From positions 62,001 through 126,000 of the forward strand of contig JAIXMR010000044.1 in NCBI GenBank assembly GCA_025677835.1: a stretch of DNA of 64,000 nt, in the 5' to 3' direction. The notes under the pieces are model-generated. The model had not been told where the DNA came from. It saw nothing but the letters and a program-made list of their open reading frames with translations, and made no database searches. The number at the start of each line of letters is the position of its first letter. Within the stretch, counting starts at the first letter, position 1. Positions 24,874 to 35,842 of this stretch are shown piece by piece. The position numbers and the translations under genes are program-made. The DNA comes from Sporodiniella umbellata. Lineage: Eukaryota > Mucoromycota > Mucoromycetes > Mucorales > Rhizopodaceae.

Positions 24874-26851
24874 ATGACAACTTCAGAAAATAAAATTTAT
24901 TTGCCCCCTTCAAATAGCGAAGATTCCATTGACTCTGGTGTATATAATCCTTCTGCAGAAGACACACCCAAAAATACGACCGGTAGCTCAATATCCTTGG
25001 TCAGACAGCTAGCTGCACAATTCCCCGAGTATGAAAGAACACCACTAATGGAGCCTTTCGGAGGTGTATGGATGAACCCCAATACTGAGATTGACAGGTC
25101 CGACGTTGAAAGGATTATTGAGGTTTCAAATAATGGAAGGTTTGCAAAACTTAATACATTTCTTGGAAAAGGTGCTTTTAAGGTAGTCTATAAAGCAATC
25201 GATAGAGAAGAGGGATATGAAGTAGCTTGGAACGTTTTACAGGTAAACAGTGTTTGTTGTGTGCTTGCTTTTTTTTCTCATCTTTGTTTTAGGTAACAAG
25301 ACAAGAAGTAAAAGCCCTAGGGCATGAGATAGAAATCCTAAAGTCTGTAAGACACCCCAACATCATCACTTTCCATGAAGCTTGGTATAACGATACTGAG
25401 TTTGTCTTTATTACTGAACTTATGACCTCTGGCACTTTGCGGGAATATATCCGTAAACTAAACTTACCCAACATCAAAATCGTCAAACGCTGGTGCAGAC
25501 AAATCCTCAAAGGCCTCTACTATCTTCATTCTCACCAGCCCACCATCATCCATCGTGATATCAAATGTGACAATATCTTTATTAACGGTGCTCACGGAGA
25601 AATCAAAATCGGCGACATGGGCACAGCCGAAATGAAAACAGACAAAAAATATACTGTTATTGGCACACCTGAATTTATGGCCCCGGAAATGTATGAAGAG
25701 AAGGGCTATAGTGAAAAGGTAGATATCTACGCCTTTGGTATGTGTCTCCTTGAGATGGTAATGGGAGAATACCCTTACAATGAGTGCACCAATGCTGCCC
25801 AGGTTTTCAAAAAGGTCACGCAGAATATTCGACCCGAAAGTCTCTCTAGAGTCCAGGACCCCGAAGTTCTGTCACTTATTAATAACTGTTTGGCCCCTGA
25901 ACATGAAAGAATGTCAGCTCAGGAAATGCTTGAGCATTCTTTTTTGGCGGTAGAGCCTGAGGTTGTTTTGCTTGCCTCTGATATGGCTATGAAACAACTC
26001 ACACTGCAAGTAGCATTTAAAGGAATGGAAAAACTTTCGGTCAAATTTGAGTTCAATGCAGACACAGATACTGCTGAGGATGTTGTGGCTGAAATGATTG
26101 AGGAGCAGGTCTTACCCGAAAGGTATCAACAGCTGATCACTGGTGACATCAATCGCCTACTTCGTGATTTAACAAAGCAACAAACTGCAGCTGATAAAGT
26201 TGAAGACGAACGTATGGTATGGAGAAGAGAAAACGATATCCGTTCTGAGCTGGAGCGTGCTAAACATGAACTGAGAGCAGCAAGAGGCAAAATAGCAGAC
26301 ACTGAAAAGAAGTGCGAATCTTTGGAGCAGCGCACACAGTTGGCGGAAGAGCGATACCGAGATACTGTTAGTGCTATGGAGCACATCAAAATTTCTTCCG
26401 AGTTGACTACAACGTCATTGCCAGAAATGCTAGAATTCGCAGATCAAGAAAACAATGAAGATATTCTGACTACGACTTTTGAATCAGCTGGTAAGTGTAG
26501 AGATCTTTATTCGTATGCATATCGTAGATTATTGAGCTTAAGTTACTTCAAACAGTAGAGTACTCCAACAAAACAACTATTCAAAGCTTTGTTTTGGAGA
26601 CTGCTGCTGCCTCCAACAGAAATAAAGAAAAGGCTCTTGAATGGGTACACAAACTTCATGATCAGGATATCATGACAGTAGGCGACCTACGGGACCTTCA
26701 TGACGAGGACTGGGCTGGCATTGGACTGACTGTATTTGCTCAACGTGCTTTAAAAAATATGCTTGCTGGAAGAAAACAAACTGTACAAAGATCAAGAGCA
26801 CCTTCCAGTGGAACAAATACACCAGTTGAAGAGCAAGATCAATATCTTTAA
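24874..26851 (+). CDS. WNK-type serine/threonine kinase with C-terminal SAM-like domain
   Basis: A 620-aa protein. Exons are 24874-25242, 25293-26490 and 26556-26851. The kinase domain (about 88-340) has the WNK hallmark. The glycine-rich loop carries the lysine (GKGAFK, K103), while the usual subdomain II lysine position is not Lys (VAWN, N120). Catalytic elements are HRDIKCDN (D212), GDMG (D231) in place of DFG, and GTPEFMAPEMYEEKGYSE; NECTNAAQ is also WNK-like. Residues about 358-413 resemble the OSR1_C/CCT-like fold that follows WNK kinases. A charged coiled coil (about 420-490) and a SAM-like module (KEKALEWVHKLHDQDIMTVG, about 553-600) follow. WNKs sense chloride and osmotic stress in animals; the role here is inferred. 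ATG 24874 is the first in frame. Confidence 0.93.
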
Positions 26852-26977
26852 CTTAATCTGAATAAAACATGTGGCTTTTCAATTTTGTGACAACTAATCT
26901 TATGCTTGGTATTTGTTGAAGTTGAAAGGTCCATCCTTATTTTTTTTTTTTGTGAAAATAAGTCCACTTTAAGAAAT

Positions 26978-28486
26978 ATGCCGAAAACAACCAGCCGTTC
27001 CAAAAGGCAACAAAAAAACCCTGTTTTAGAAGTAGAGGGCGATGACTATGTTAAAAACGAAGAAAAATACATGCGTATGGAGCCTGACAAAGGCGTCAAG
27101 GTACTTTATAGCAGCCTGTCATGTACAATAAAAACTGACATTCATGTCACAGAAAACGAAAGACAAAAAGCTACGATCTAAACTCATGAGGCAAGAGCAG
27201 CAGGCTCGCAACGCTGCCCAGGCAGCAGCAAGAGCAGAGATGTTACTACATGAGGATAGCGGTTTTATGGAGGCAGAAGGCATAGAAAGAACACACCATT
27301 TTACACAAGACAAACTCAAAAAGGAAGTAGATAGCAACACAGCTAGTAAGGTATGCTTCGATTTTCTACTCTCTGTCATAGACTGTGGACCAACTTTTTG
27401 TGAATTAGATGTTTTCTTTAGATCTACCTCAATATGGACCTTATAAAATAAACTACACACGAAACGGTCGCCATTTACTAATTGGAGGAAATAAAGGACA
27501 CCTGGCTGCTTTTGATTGGCAAACAGGAGGACTGCATTTTGAAACACATGTTAACGAAACTGTTCGCGATGTCACGTAAATTTAGTAGATGGGGTATCAA
27601 ACAATGTCAAATTAAACTTATGTTTACTAGCTGGCTTCACAACGAACAGATGTTAGCGGTTGCACAAAAAAAATATGTGTATATTTACGACAAAACAGGA
27701 CTCGAAGTACACCGTTTGAAAAACCATCTCAGTGTCGATAGACTAGAATTCTTGCCCTATCATTTTCTTTTAGCCTCAGTTGGAAGTTTGGGCTTTTTGA
27801 AATATCAAGATACATCAACTGGACAACTTGTGAAAGAAACCCGAACTGGATTTGGTCCATGTAGTACAATGGCACAAAACAAGTACAATGCAGTAATCCA
27901 TCTTGGTCACAATAACGGTACAGTTACTCTTTGGTCACCTACAGTGAGTCAGCCGCTAGTAAAAATGCTTTGTCACCGTGGTCCTGTTAGAGCTATGGCG
28001 ATCGATAGAGGGGGGCATTACATGGCAACAGCAGGCGCTGATGGGCAATTGAAAATCTGGGATATTCGTAACTACGGTGTTTTAGAAGAATATTTTACAC
28101 CGCGTGCAGCCACCTGTTTGGATATTTCAGACACTGGCCTGTTGAGTGTGGGTATCAATACTACTGTGCAAGTCTGGAAAGATGCATTTAAAACTAAGCA
28201 AAAAGAACCATACATGACACATTTACAAGAGGGATCCCCTATTTCAAGTACAAAGTTTGTACCTTACGAAGATGTTTTAGGCGTTGGGCATCAAACAGGC
28301 TTTACAAATCTCATCATTCCTGGCGCTGGTGAAGCCAACTTTGATACACTTGAGGCCAACCCATACCAAACTAAGAAACAAAGACAAGAGGCTGAAGTAC
28401 ACAACTTGTTAGACAAATTGCAGCCAGACATGATTGTGCTTGACCCAACAAGTTTGGGAAAAGTTGTCAAAAAGCCAAGAAAATAA
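26978..28486 (+). CDS. UTP7: U3 snoRNP / SSU processome WD-repeat protein Utp7 (BING4, WDR46)
   Basis: Nucleolar 18S rRNA processing factor, 447 aa. Exons are 26978-27100, 27153-27350, 27409-27575 and 27631-28486. The basic N-terminus and Ala/Gln-rich helix lead into [20 protein letters not shown], a clear Utp7/WDR46 signature. WD blades follow, including [12 protein letters not shown] and [15 protein letters not shown], and then the BING4 C-terminal segment ([35 protein letters not shown]). It is shorter than yeast Utp7 (about 554 aa), mainly at the N-terminus. The start codon lies 126 bp after the WNK stop on the same strand. Exon 3 uses the upstream of two possible AG acceptors, because it keeps MFSLDL in frame. 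Confidence 0.95.
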
Positions 28487-29042
28487 ACCTTTTTTTCTAT
28501 TCTATTGATACTTTGTATATTAATGGGGCTCTATGTGTTGTATATTATCCAACTGCACTTTTTTTTTTTAAAAAAAAATTTATAACAATGCTAAAGCAGT
28601 CTTTGTCTTGTCTACACACATACAAAACGAAAATCCAACAACACTTTTAAATATGTCATAATAAGATAAATTTTGTTGTTCTAGACACTGGCGTTTGTAT
28701 TTTGTTATCTAATTTAGGTGAAAAAAAGGGAGACAAGCAACATATTTTAAGTTTACTAGGTATTCAACGCTTCTTTGTCAGTGCAGTATATAGCGTTCAC
28801 TAACAAACAGTAGAGCATATGTATTGCTTTCTTCAAATCAATGAATACTATGCTGTTTTCAATTTAACAACCGGGCCTTAGATATGCACGCTTTGGTGTG
28901 CCCAAGTCAATTTGCGTTTTGCATAAACGCGACCGGAACTATTGCTCGAACGCGCTTTTAATTCAGATTTCAAATTTTTTTTTATCAATAAACGCGCAGC
29001 AACTAAAAAATATCAATTTAAACACCTTTTCTTTATCTTACT
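28487..29042. other. short intergenic region
   Basis: 3' flank of UTP7 and promoter of the MGMT-like gene. It contains a T/A tract at 28559-28578. Nothing else recognised. Confidence 0.5.
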
Positions 29043-29591
29043 ATGCCTTCTATTACTAAAACTAAAACAAAAAAGTCTATAAAAAAAGAGGTTGTTCAGA
29101 CGTTTGTTGCTAATAATAAGGATATACATAGTAAGAGACTTATAAATACATTCATTTCTTGAAACTATCTTTTTAACTTTGTAAAAGCCAAGATGCACTA
29201 TCCTGCTTCTTCAAGAGAGCGCCTGGCATTTATAAATCCAAAAAACCACCGTTCAGTAACGCCATTTCAGTATAGAGTATACGATCTCGTTGCTCAGATA
29301 CCAGAAGGACATGTTACTTCATATAAAGTGCTAAGCGAGGCATTAAAATCGGCACCACGAGCAGTTGGCCAAGCCCTACGTATAAACCCTTTTGCCCCTT
29401 TACCAGTTCCTTGCCATCGAGTCATTGCTACAGACTTCAGTATTGGCGGTTTTTCAGGTAAAGCTGGTGACTGTCAAAATACAGCAAACAAAAAAGCTAT
29501 GCTAGAACTAGAGGGATGTAGTTTTAATGAAAATTACTTGTTTAATAATAATGTGGATGGAAGCAAAACCATGTTTAAAGATTTCAAGTAA
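29043..29591 (+). CDS. MGT1: methylated-DNA--protein-cysteine methyltransferase (MGMT/Ogt type)
   Basis: Suicide DNA repair protein that transfers the O6-methyl group of guanine to its own cysteine, 163 aa. Exons are 29043-29130 and 29188-29591. The short Lys-rich N-terminus replaces the usual N-terminal ribonuclease-like domain. The DNA-binding helix-turn-helix and active-site region is intact: VTPFQYRVYDLVAQIPEGHV, YKVLSEAL, APRAVGQALRINPF, PVPCHRVIA with the acceptor Cys, and GGFSG. Because Cys is present, it is an active-type MGMT rather than an alkyltransferase-like (Atl) protein, which has Trp there. The stop lies 6 bp from the stop of the convergent striatin gene. Confidence 0.94.
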
Positions 29592-29597
29592 TAAACT

Positions 29598-32187
29598 TTA
29601 TCCGTAATGGTATATTTTAATAATGCCGTCTGCCCCTCCACTCAACATCCATGGGTAGCTTCGGTGGAGCCTAACGCTCAATACAGATTCGTGTCCTTTT
29701 CTTCGATGGGCAGAGAATTCCTGTTCGTTTGTAAAAGTGTTCAGGTTCCATGTTCTTATAGATGAATCATGACCTATACAATACAATAAGTAACAATCAA
29801 ACTAAGGTTGCTTATTTACCCCCTGATACTAGAGTATTTCCCATTGGGTCAACATCAAGACTTGTTACTGCATCCAAGTGTCCTGATAGTGTCTGTATAC
29901 ATTCACCTGGTAAAAGCGTTTAGATATATAGAGAGTGCATTGTTGGTGTTGCTGTCATTACCTGACTTAATATCGAATACTTTGATATGGTGATCCTCAT
30001 GGGCTGAAATTATTAGGGGTAATGTGGGGTGTGTCACTATACGGTTGATCTGTGTAGCTGTTGTGTTGTCTATTTCGGAATTAATATATAGGAAAACATA
30101 AAGTCCACCATCAATCAACCTACCATATGTCTCATCACTACCCTTCAGGGTAGTTATAGGACGTCCAGTTTCAATATCAAAAATTCTTATCTTTGCATTT
30201 GAAAAAGAAACCACTAGTTTGTTGGAGTCAAACTGACAGAAGTCAAGAGATGTGGGTGGAACTACACAGTGAACTAAGTATTCATATCATAAAGTTTTGA
30301 GTATCTTCATAAAAGTACCTCTTTGCTGTGACGAACTTTCGTTGGATGAGCCGTCAAAGGTCCATGAGCTTTTTAGTAAGCTGCCGGTACTCTGAGTGTC
30401 CCATATTTTGACTGTTCCGTCAGAGGACGCAGAGGCCAATATATTACTGAATGAAGACAATTTAAGGTCCCAAATTGCATCCGTGTGCCCGACATAGGTC
30501 GCAAGATTTAGTGATGGGTCTGTTGATACAATATTAGCGAGTTGCAAAATACAAATCGTTTACTATCTTACCGACTGGTGAGAATGGCCCACAATCTTCT
30601 GGCGGTAATTTCCATACACGAATAGTTGAGTCTAATGAAGAAGAATATACTCTATTTTGTTCACTGGATATCATGACAGTTGTTACAATGTTTGTGTGTC
30701 CTCTAAATGTGATACTGGGATCTGCTTCTTCAAAATTCCCTCTAATCAGGATGATATCAGTATTTATGTTCGTCTTCTCTTACCCCAATTATTTACTTTT
30801 TTCCATCTTTACTGGCTGTTCGTTTGAGATTCCAGATTTTTACTGTTCCGTCATCTGACCCGGAGGCGGCCATCATCTCTGTTGGATGAAAACAGACAGT
30901 TCGAACTGAGTCTAAGTGCCTGTTAAGTATGATTAAGTTGTGTTTTGTGTTGACTATCTCCTTTACCCTTTGATTGTTGTCCTATTTTTCCATACCTTTT
31001 GCTGACTTTTTTGCGAGCGACTATCAGTAGCTTCTCTAATCTAAGACACCAGACAAATTAGTGTTGTCTTTTTTTTTTTTTTTTTTTTTTTTTGTACCTG
31101 ATTTGAATCTATGTCGCCAGCCAATGAGTTTTCTTTAGTTCCTTTGTTTGCATTTTTCATCAATTTCAAGACTTTGTCTTCTGATATATGGAACTTTTCT
31201 TGTATTTCTGCAGACTGCTCACACCGAAAACAATAAATAAATAGATGTTCCTATTACCTCTTGTTTTTTTTTCTCCCTTACAATTTCTTTGTTATCTGGC
31301 AATTTGTTATTGCTCATCATAGCCACCTCATCTACATTTTCTGGCGTTGGTATATCTTCTTTTGGTGCACTAGGAGCTCTTTTGGAAGTTGGTTGTCGCT
31401 GGACTGCAGGTTTTTGGTTCCGATTAGAGATGGGCGCTCTTTTAGCTGAGCTAACTCGAGATAGGCTGACATGGTCAGTAGAGAGTGCATGTGTGAGCGG
31501 AAGCTTAGTCGGAATTGAAGTTAAATAGTTGATTTCTTCAATGCATCTTTGAATAAAAAGAAAAAAAGAAAAAAATACCGATAGGGGGTTAGAAACACAA
31601 AGCAAGTATGTATGCATCTAAAGGAAACGAGGAGTTTTAGACTTACGATGTTAGAAGTTCTTTGCTTTTCTCTCTTAGTTTGTTACTATGATCATCTTGA
31701 GGTAATATATCTGAAGGTGCTGTTTTATGGCTAAAGTATTAATAATTCAATACTGTTTTCACTTATTTTTAAAGAAAGAAAAAAAAAAGAAAGAAAGAAA
31801 AAGGTACATGTTCTCTTCATTAATGCTGGGCTCATCTTTAGTATACATTTTTCTAAATAAAAAAGATATGAGCTACAGCACGTGGCAAAAGAACACTATT
31901 GTTCACCTTTCCTGTCTTAAAGCGTATTCTAGCATTTTGACCCTTTTCATTAAGATTAATTTTGAATTTTCTATTCCTCGTCGTTCGCCTTCTAATAAAG
32001 CAATTCTGGCCTAGACATGATTGTTGCTCATTGTCGGTCAACTGATTTTACTTGTTAATATAATTATTACTTTGAGTTCAGCTCTTTCAATAGTCCACTC
32101 ATTTTTTTCGCGCTCAAACTTTCTCCACTCGGCTTGTAGATAGTATAACACACCAGGCAGAGTGTACTCCAAGGCTGGTTCAGTCAT
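29598..32187 (-). CDS. striatin, STRIPAK complex scaffold
   Basis: A 610-aa striatin. There are 14 exons on the minus strand: 32187-32071, 32010-31907, 31852-31808, 31730-31647, 31546-31258, 31214-31098, 31040-30967, 30919-30797, 30741-30572, 30519-30319, 30261-30124, 30069-29962, 29906-29820 and 29773-29598; every junction keeps phase. N-terminal marks are LPGVLYYLQAEWRKFEREKN and ARIALLEGERRG, then VKMLEYALRQER, the striatin coiled coil. A Lys/Pro-rich linker leads to the C-terminal WD40 propeller (HLDSVRTVCFHP, GSDDGTVKIWNL, GHTNIVTTV, GHTDAIWDLKLSS, GHLDAVTSLDVD, GGADGIIKIYHY). Striatins scaffold PP2A, MOB and GCK kinases; in fungi they affect hyphal fusion and development (family knowledge). 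Confidence 0.96.
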
Positions 32188-33073
32188 AGAATTTATTATT
32201 ATTTAAAAGAGAGAAAAGGAAAAATAGAAAAAAATAGGAGGAAGGTGAAAACTAACGACGTGACGTAACATAAGATAACGACAGTCTTGGTTTTCTGAGC
32301 TGTTGCTTTTTGTTCTTTACAAACACTTTCATCAAAACAGCTTTCTAAGAGGGGTTGCTTTGATAAATGCGAACATGTTGCACCGAAATTTTTTTTTCTC
32401 AAGTATACCAGTCTGGGTTGTTTTTCCTGCAGGGCATGCTTTCTGAGTTGATTGCTACCTTTGCGGTTATTGTTGTAGAGATTCAAAACAGCCAAACTCT
32501 AACATAGGCTGTTTCTTTTTTTTTTTTGGGACATCTACTCATATTTCTTTGATCCTCATCCTATGTAAAGCGGGAAAAGGTATAGTTGCTATCACTGTTG
32601 TGCTGATTTTTTTTTTTTTTGAATAAACAAAACAGAGAATCCGTTATGTAACACACGTTTTTCTCTTTACGTTTTTGTGGCTTGAACGTGTTTGAAGTGT
32701 AAAACATTGGCTCAAAACAGTTTATTGTGTTCGTCTAATCTTAAACAGTGCATCACAACTTTAATGCTTGGTAATTCAATCTGCGTATCTGAGTTTAATA
32801 TAATTGCATCCTCTTAAGATTTAAACGTCTATGTGCCCTGTTTGAATCAACAGATTAGTTTATCAACGAGTATTTCAGACCTTTGTTTATACAACAGCTT
32901 ATCGGAATCAAGTCTGTATGGTTTTATTACAAAATAGTTTTGAAAGTCAATAGACATAAGATATAAATGAATGAGGCCGTTTCTACCATCGTTGAATTGA
33001 GAATAATGGTTTTGGTATACAGATTCAACTCCAAAAAAGAAAAAAAAAAAAAAAAAAAAGGAGATGCTGATCT
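32188..33073. other. intergenic region
   Basis: Striatin promoter side and bZIP 3' flank. A 98-codon minus frame at 32199-32495 lacks an ATG and shows no family features. An A-rich run precedes the bZIP stop near 33040-33059. Confidence 0.45.
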
Positions 33074-34486
33074 TTAAAGTGCGCCTTGGGTCATCTTGGC
33101 CAAAATATCCATCATGTCGTCGTCCTTTAAGACCGGCCCTTCATCAGAATAAATAGCTAAATTTTTAACGACGTTGTATAGTTTTTCTGTGGTGTAATTT
33201 TTGAACTGTGGGTGTTGAGAGAGTGCAAACCAAATCTTGGGCGCTGTCCATGTCTTTTTTGGCTCAGGAAGCTCAAAAGGATCTAGATTTAGCTTACCTA
33301 ATGTATCAAAGAGAGGCTCGCTCAGCAGTTTGCTCAAAGCTTCATCATGAATTTCGCTCGAGAGCCTTTTACAGAACTGCACTTTTTCTTGATCAAGGGA
33401 ACCTTCGATAGGCTCTGGCTCAGACTGCTGCTGACAGCTTCTCCTAGAGGGGAGATTACCTGGCGGGTATAAAGGAACGGGCTCGATATCTTGCTTTTTA
33501 TTTACATGTGGAGCGGTTGACCTCAGTGAGGCGGGTGTGCTAATGGAAAAGGTATACTCCAATGGTTGTGTAGTCTTTTTTGATGGGGACTGGACGTTTT
33601 TTTTTGATAGCGGGGGTGAGGCTGGAGAGTTAAGAGAACTTGTTGAGGACAGCGTGGGAGATACTTGAGGTAGGCAGTGGGCTATGGGTGGAAGAGGCGC
33701 AATTGCAGGATACGGAGAGTCTGTCTGACACTCATAGCGTGGTTGTGTTAACGGCTGTGGTGGTGGTGTTGAGTATGGGATCCCTTTAAGGGCGTGATTT
33801 TCAACTTCTAAGCGATAGATAAAAGATCTCAAGGTATGGTTCTCACGAAGAAGATGCGCAGTGGTAAGCATACTATTCTCCTCAGTCTCTTTCAATTTTA
33901 TTTCAAGTTCTCTAACATAACGCTCTTTTCTTTCTCTGAAAGCTCTTTGGGCAACCCTGTTTTGAGCCTTTCTCTTAACTTTGGGATCTTGCTCTGGCTA
34001 TAGGAATATTGTTTGAAGACTGTTGGCATTATGGAGTACTTACGTCTGAAGCTTCCTCGTCAAGTATTGGCTTTCTTCCTGGCTTCTTTGATGCAGATTC
34101 GTCGCTGCCTATATCTAACTGCTGAGCCAAAAAAAAAAAAATATATTGGATGTAATCTTCACCTACATTGGCTTTCGTCATCATCGTTGTCAGCCTTGTT
34201 TTTTAACAAAAACTCTTCTTGCTGTAAGGTGACGGTCGTCTCACCATCGTTATCCTCTAAAGCAAGTGGTCAGAAAAAGATAAAAATGGCGACTCGATGT
34301 ACACCCACTGGCTGCTTTGACGATATTTCCTTTTAAGGCCTCCTTTTCAGCAATAGTAAAGCACTCATCCCAGCCTCTCTTTTCGTTGGCCAGACGGTTT
34401 TTGTCAGAGTTTGGCTGTATAGTGTTTTGAGGGCTCTCGCCTTTGTTAGTAATAGACTCGAGTGTAGTAGGATTATCTTTTTTCAT
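33074..34486 (-). CDS. AP-1-like bZIP transcription factor (Yap/Pap1 type)
   Basis: A 418-aa regulator. Exons on the minus strand are 34486-34309, 34256-34167, 34108-34044 and 33997-33074. The basic region KRKAQNRVAQRAFRERKERY (about residues 119-138) contains the Pap1/Yap1 signature NxxAQxxFR. A leucine zipper follows (LEIKLKETEENSML, LLRENHTLRSFIYRLEVENH). The middle is Pro/Ser-rich. The C-terminal segment (WTAPKIWFALSQHPQFKN, then DDMMDILAKM) may be an interaction domain. I do not see the Cys-Ser-Glu redox repeats of Yap1/Pap1, so oxidative-stress regulation should not be assumed. The exon 1 donor (GTGGGT) is weak and the exon 3 acceptor was chosen because it alone keeps frame. Confidence 0.9.
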
Positions 34487-34581
34487 GACGTTAGTATTTC
34501 TTGTGCGACAAAGAGATAGAGAGTATATGCAGAGGGAGAAAGAGAAGAGAGAGAAGAGAGAAGTGTGATTTATCATCTTCT

Positions 34582-34871
34582 ATGGAAATATTTGGGGATA
34601 GACCATTCAAAGGCCGTCCCATGTACGGTTACTTTTAAGGCGTTGGCACAAAAAGGCAGAACGAATTGAGCTGGTCTGAGGTTAGCTAAACCTTGATTTT
34701 TGTGTATAGGACAGCCCCAAGCTCTGGCTTACAGAAACTACTAAAGTTGCTATACAAGAACAGGATTGTACAGCCCAAGACGTCTATAAGGAGAGTCAAG
34801 CGTCTATCGAATCCAAAGCTACTGACAATCAAGTAGAAAGATTCAAATCCTGTCTCTATACTCACAAATAA
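34582..34871 (+). CDS. possible small gene, unresolved
   Basis: After a TATAG at 34705-34709, bases 34710-34871 are open for 53 codons to a TAA. The peptide has coding-like composition (DSPKLWLTETTKVAIQEQDC, later VERFKSCLYTHK). An ATG at 34582 starts a frame reading MEIFGDRPFKGRPMY before a stop. The exon linking the two could not be fixed; candidate donors lie near 34620-34680. The 3' end overlaps the convergent unidentified minus-strand gene by a few bases. The family is not recognised. Confidence 0.25.
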
Positions 34872-35590
34872 TGAAACTTTGAAGGTAAAATCGGTGTTTT
34901 ATTGATTATAAATCTGGTAATGTTTTCCCTTGTGGTATTGCCTATATTAGAAGCATGGGAAGCCTGTTGTCCCTTGGTTTGACTCTCTAAAGCACGTTTG
35001 GTTTCATTTTTGCTCAACCTTGTGTTTGTAGATTGAGTAAAGCTGACTTTGACAATGCAGCGCTTTTGGTTGACTTTTGTATATGCTGGTATATGCTTAA
35101 TTTCTGCCTGTTTGAATCTGGCTTGAGATTGAAAGTTCTGTAAAAAAAAAAAAAAAAGAGATGTCTTATCTTTTCGGGTGCCCACAATCTCCTTTTGAAA
35201 AGACCAAGATAGCGCCCTGCTCTCAGGACGAGGGAAAAGAAAACACAATACAAAAGTGCCTAGTGATTTTATTTCTGTTTTTCTTTTAAGCTTTAATACA
35301 AACAAATCCTGCTGTATGCCTGATGGTATACAGTCGAGCTTATGTTTGTGAATTGTGGGAAAAAAAAATACAGCCTTCCAACAACTGTTTCAACGCGTTT
35401 CTTAAATTTGGAAGGACTTTTTTTTTTCTTTGGGTGCCCGGCGACTTTCTGATTTCCTTTTAAGTATTCTACCAGTAGATATTCTACAGTCAAGCTAAAT
35501 TCAGCCTTTTGCAATAGGTAAGACTCCCAAGCTGTAGTTAAAATAGTTTGTGAACACAAGAGTCTCTTGTTTATAAAAAGGTCTTAACTT
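34862..35590 (-). CDS. unidentified probable protein-coding gene
   Basis: Several consecutive minus-strand segments look coding but match no family I know. From about 35590 downward an open frame gives LLCSQTILTTAWESYLLQKA, SLTVEYLLVEYLKGNQKV and KKRVETVVG. After a likely intron, a second gives LDCIPSGIQQDLFVLKLKRK and LGTFVLCFLFPRPESRALSW. After an intron ending TTTTACAG near 35143, a third gives FKQAEIKHIPAYTKVNQKRC and runs to a stop at 34862. No start codon or first exon could be fixed, and the first junction is weak. It could be a lineage-specific nuclear protein (basic, KKKKSPSKFKKR) or a recent pseudogene. Confidence 0.45.
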
Positions 35591-35842
35591 TTCTTTTCTG
35601 CTTATTTTCCTTTCCCTCCCCCCCTTTTTTTTTTTTTCCATAGTTTGTATTTCGCTACAGGGTATCTACTATGGATTGCCGGGAGTTTTTGCTTTTTAAG
35701 AAATTATTAATGGTCAAAGACAATTATTTAATAAAAATTAATAAAAAAAATATAGGTGCAGTGATAGCTCACTATTTCTTTCTTAAGCATACAATAAATA
35801 AATAGCAAGGGAGACAGATGTATGTGTGTGTATTTATGAGGT

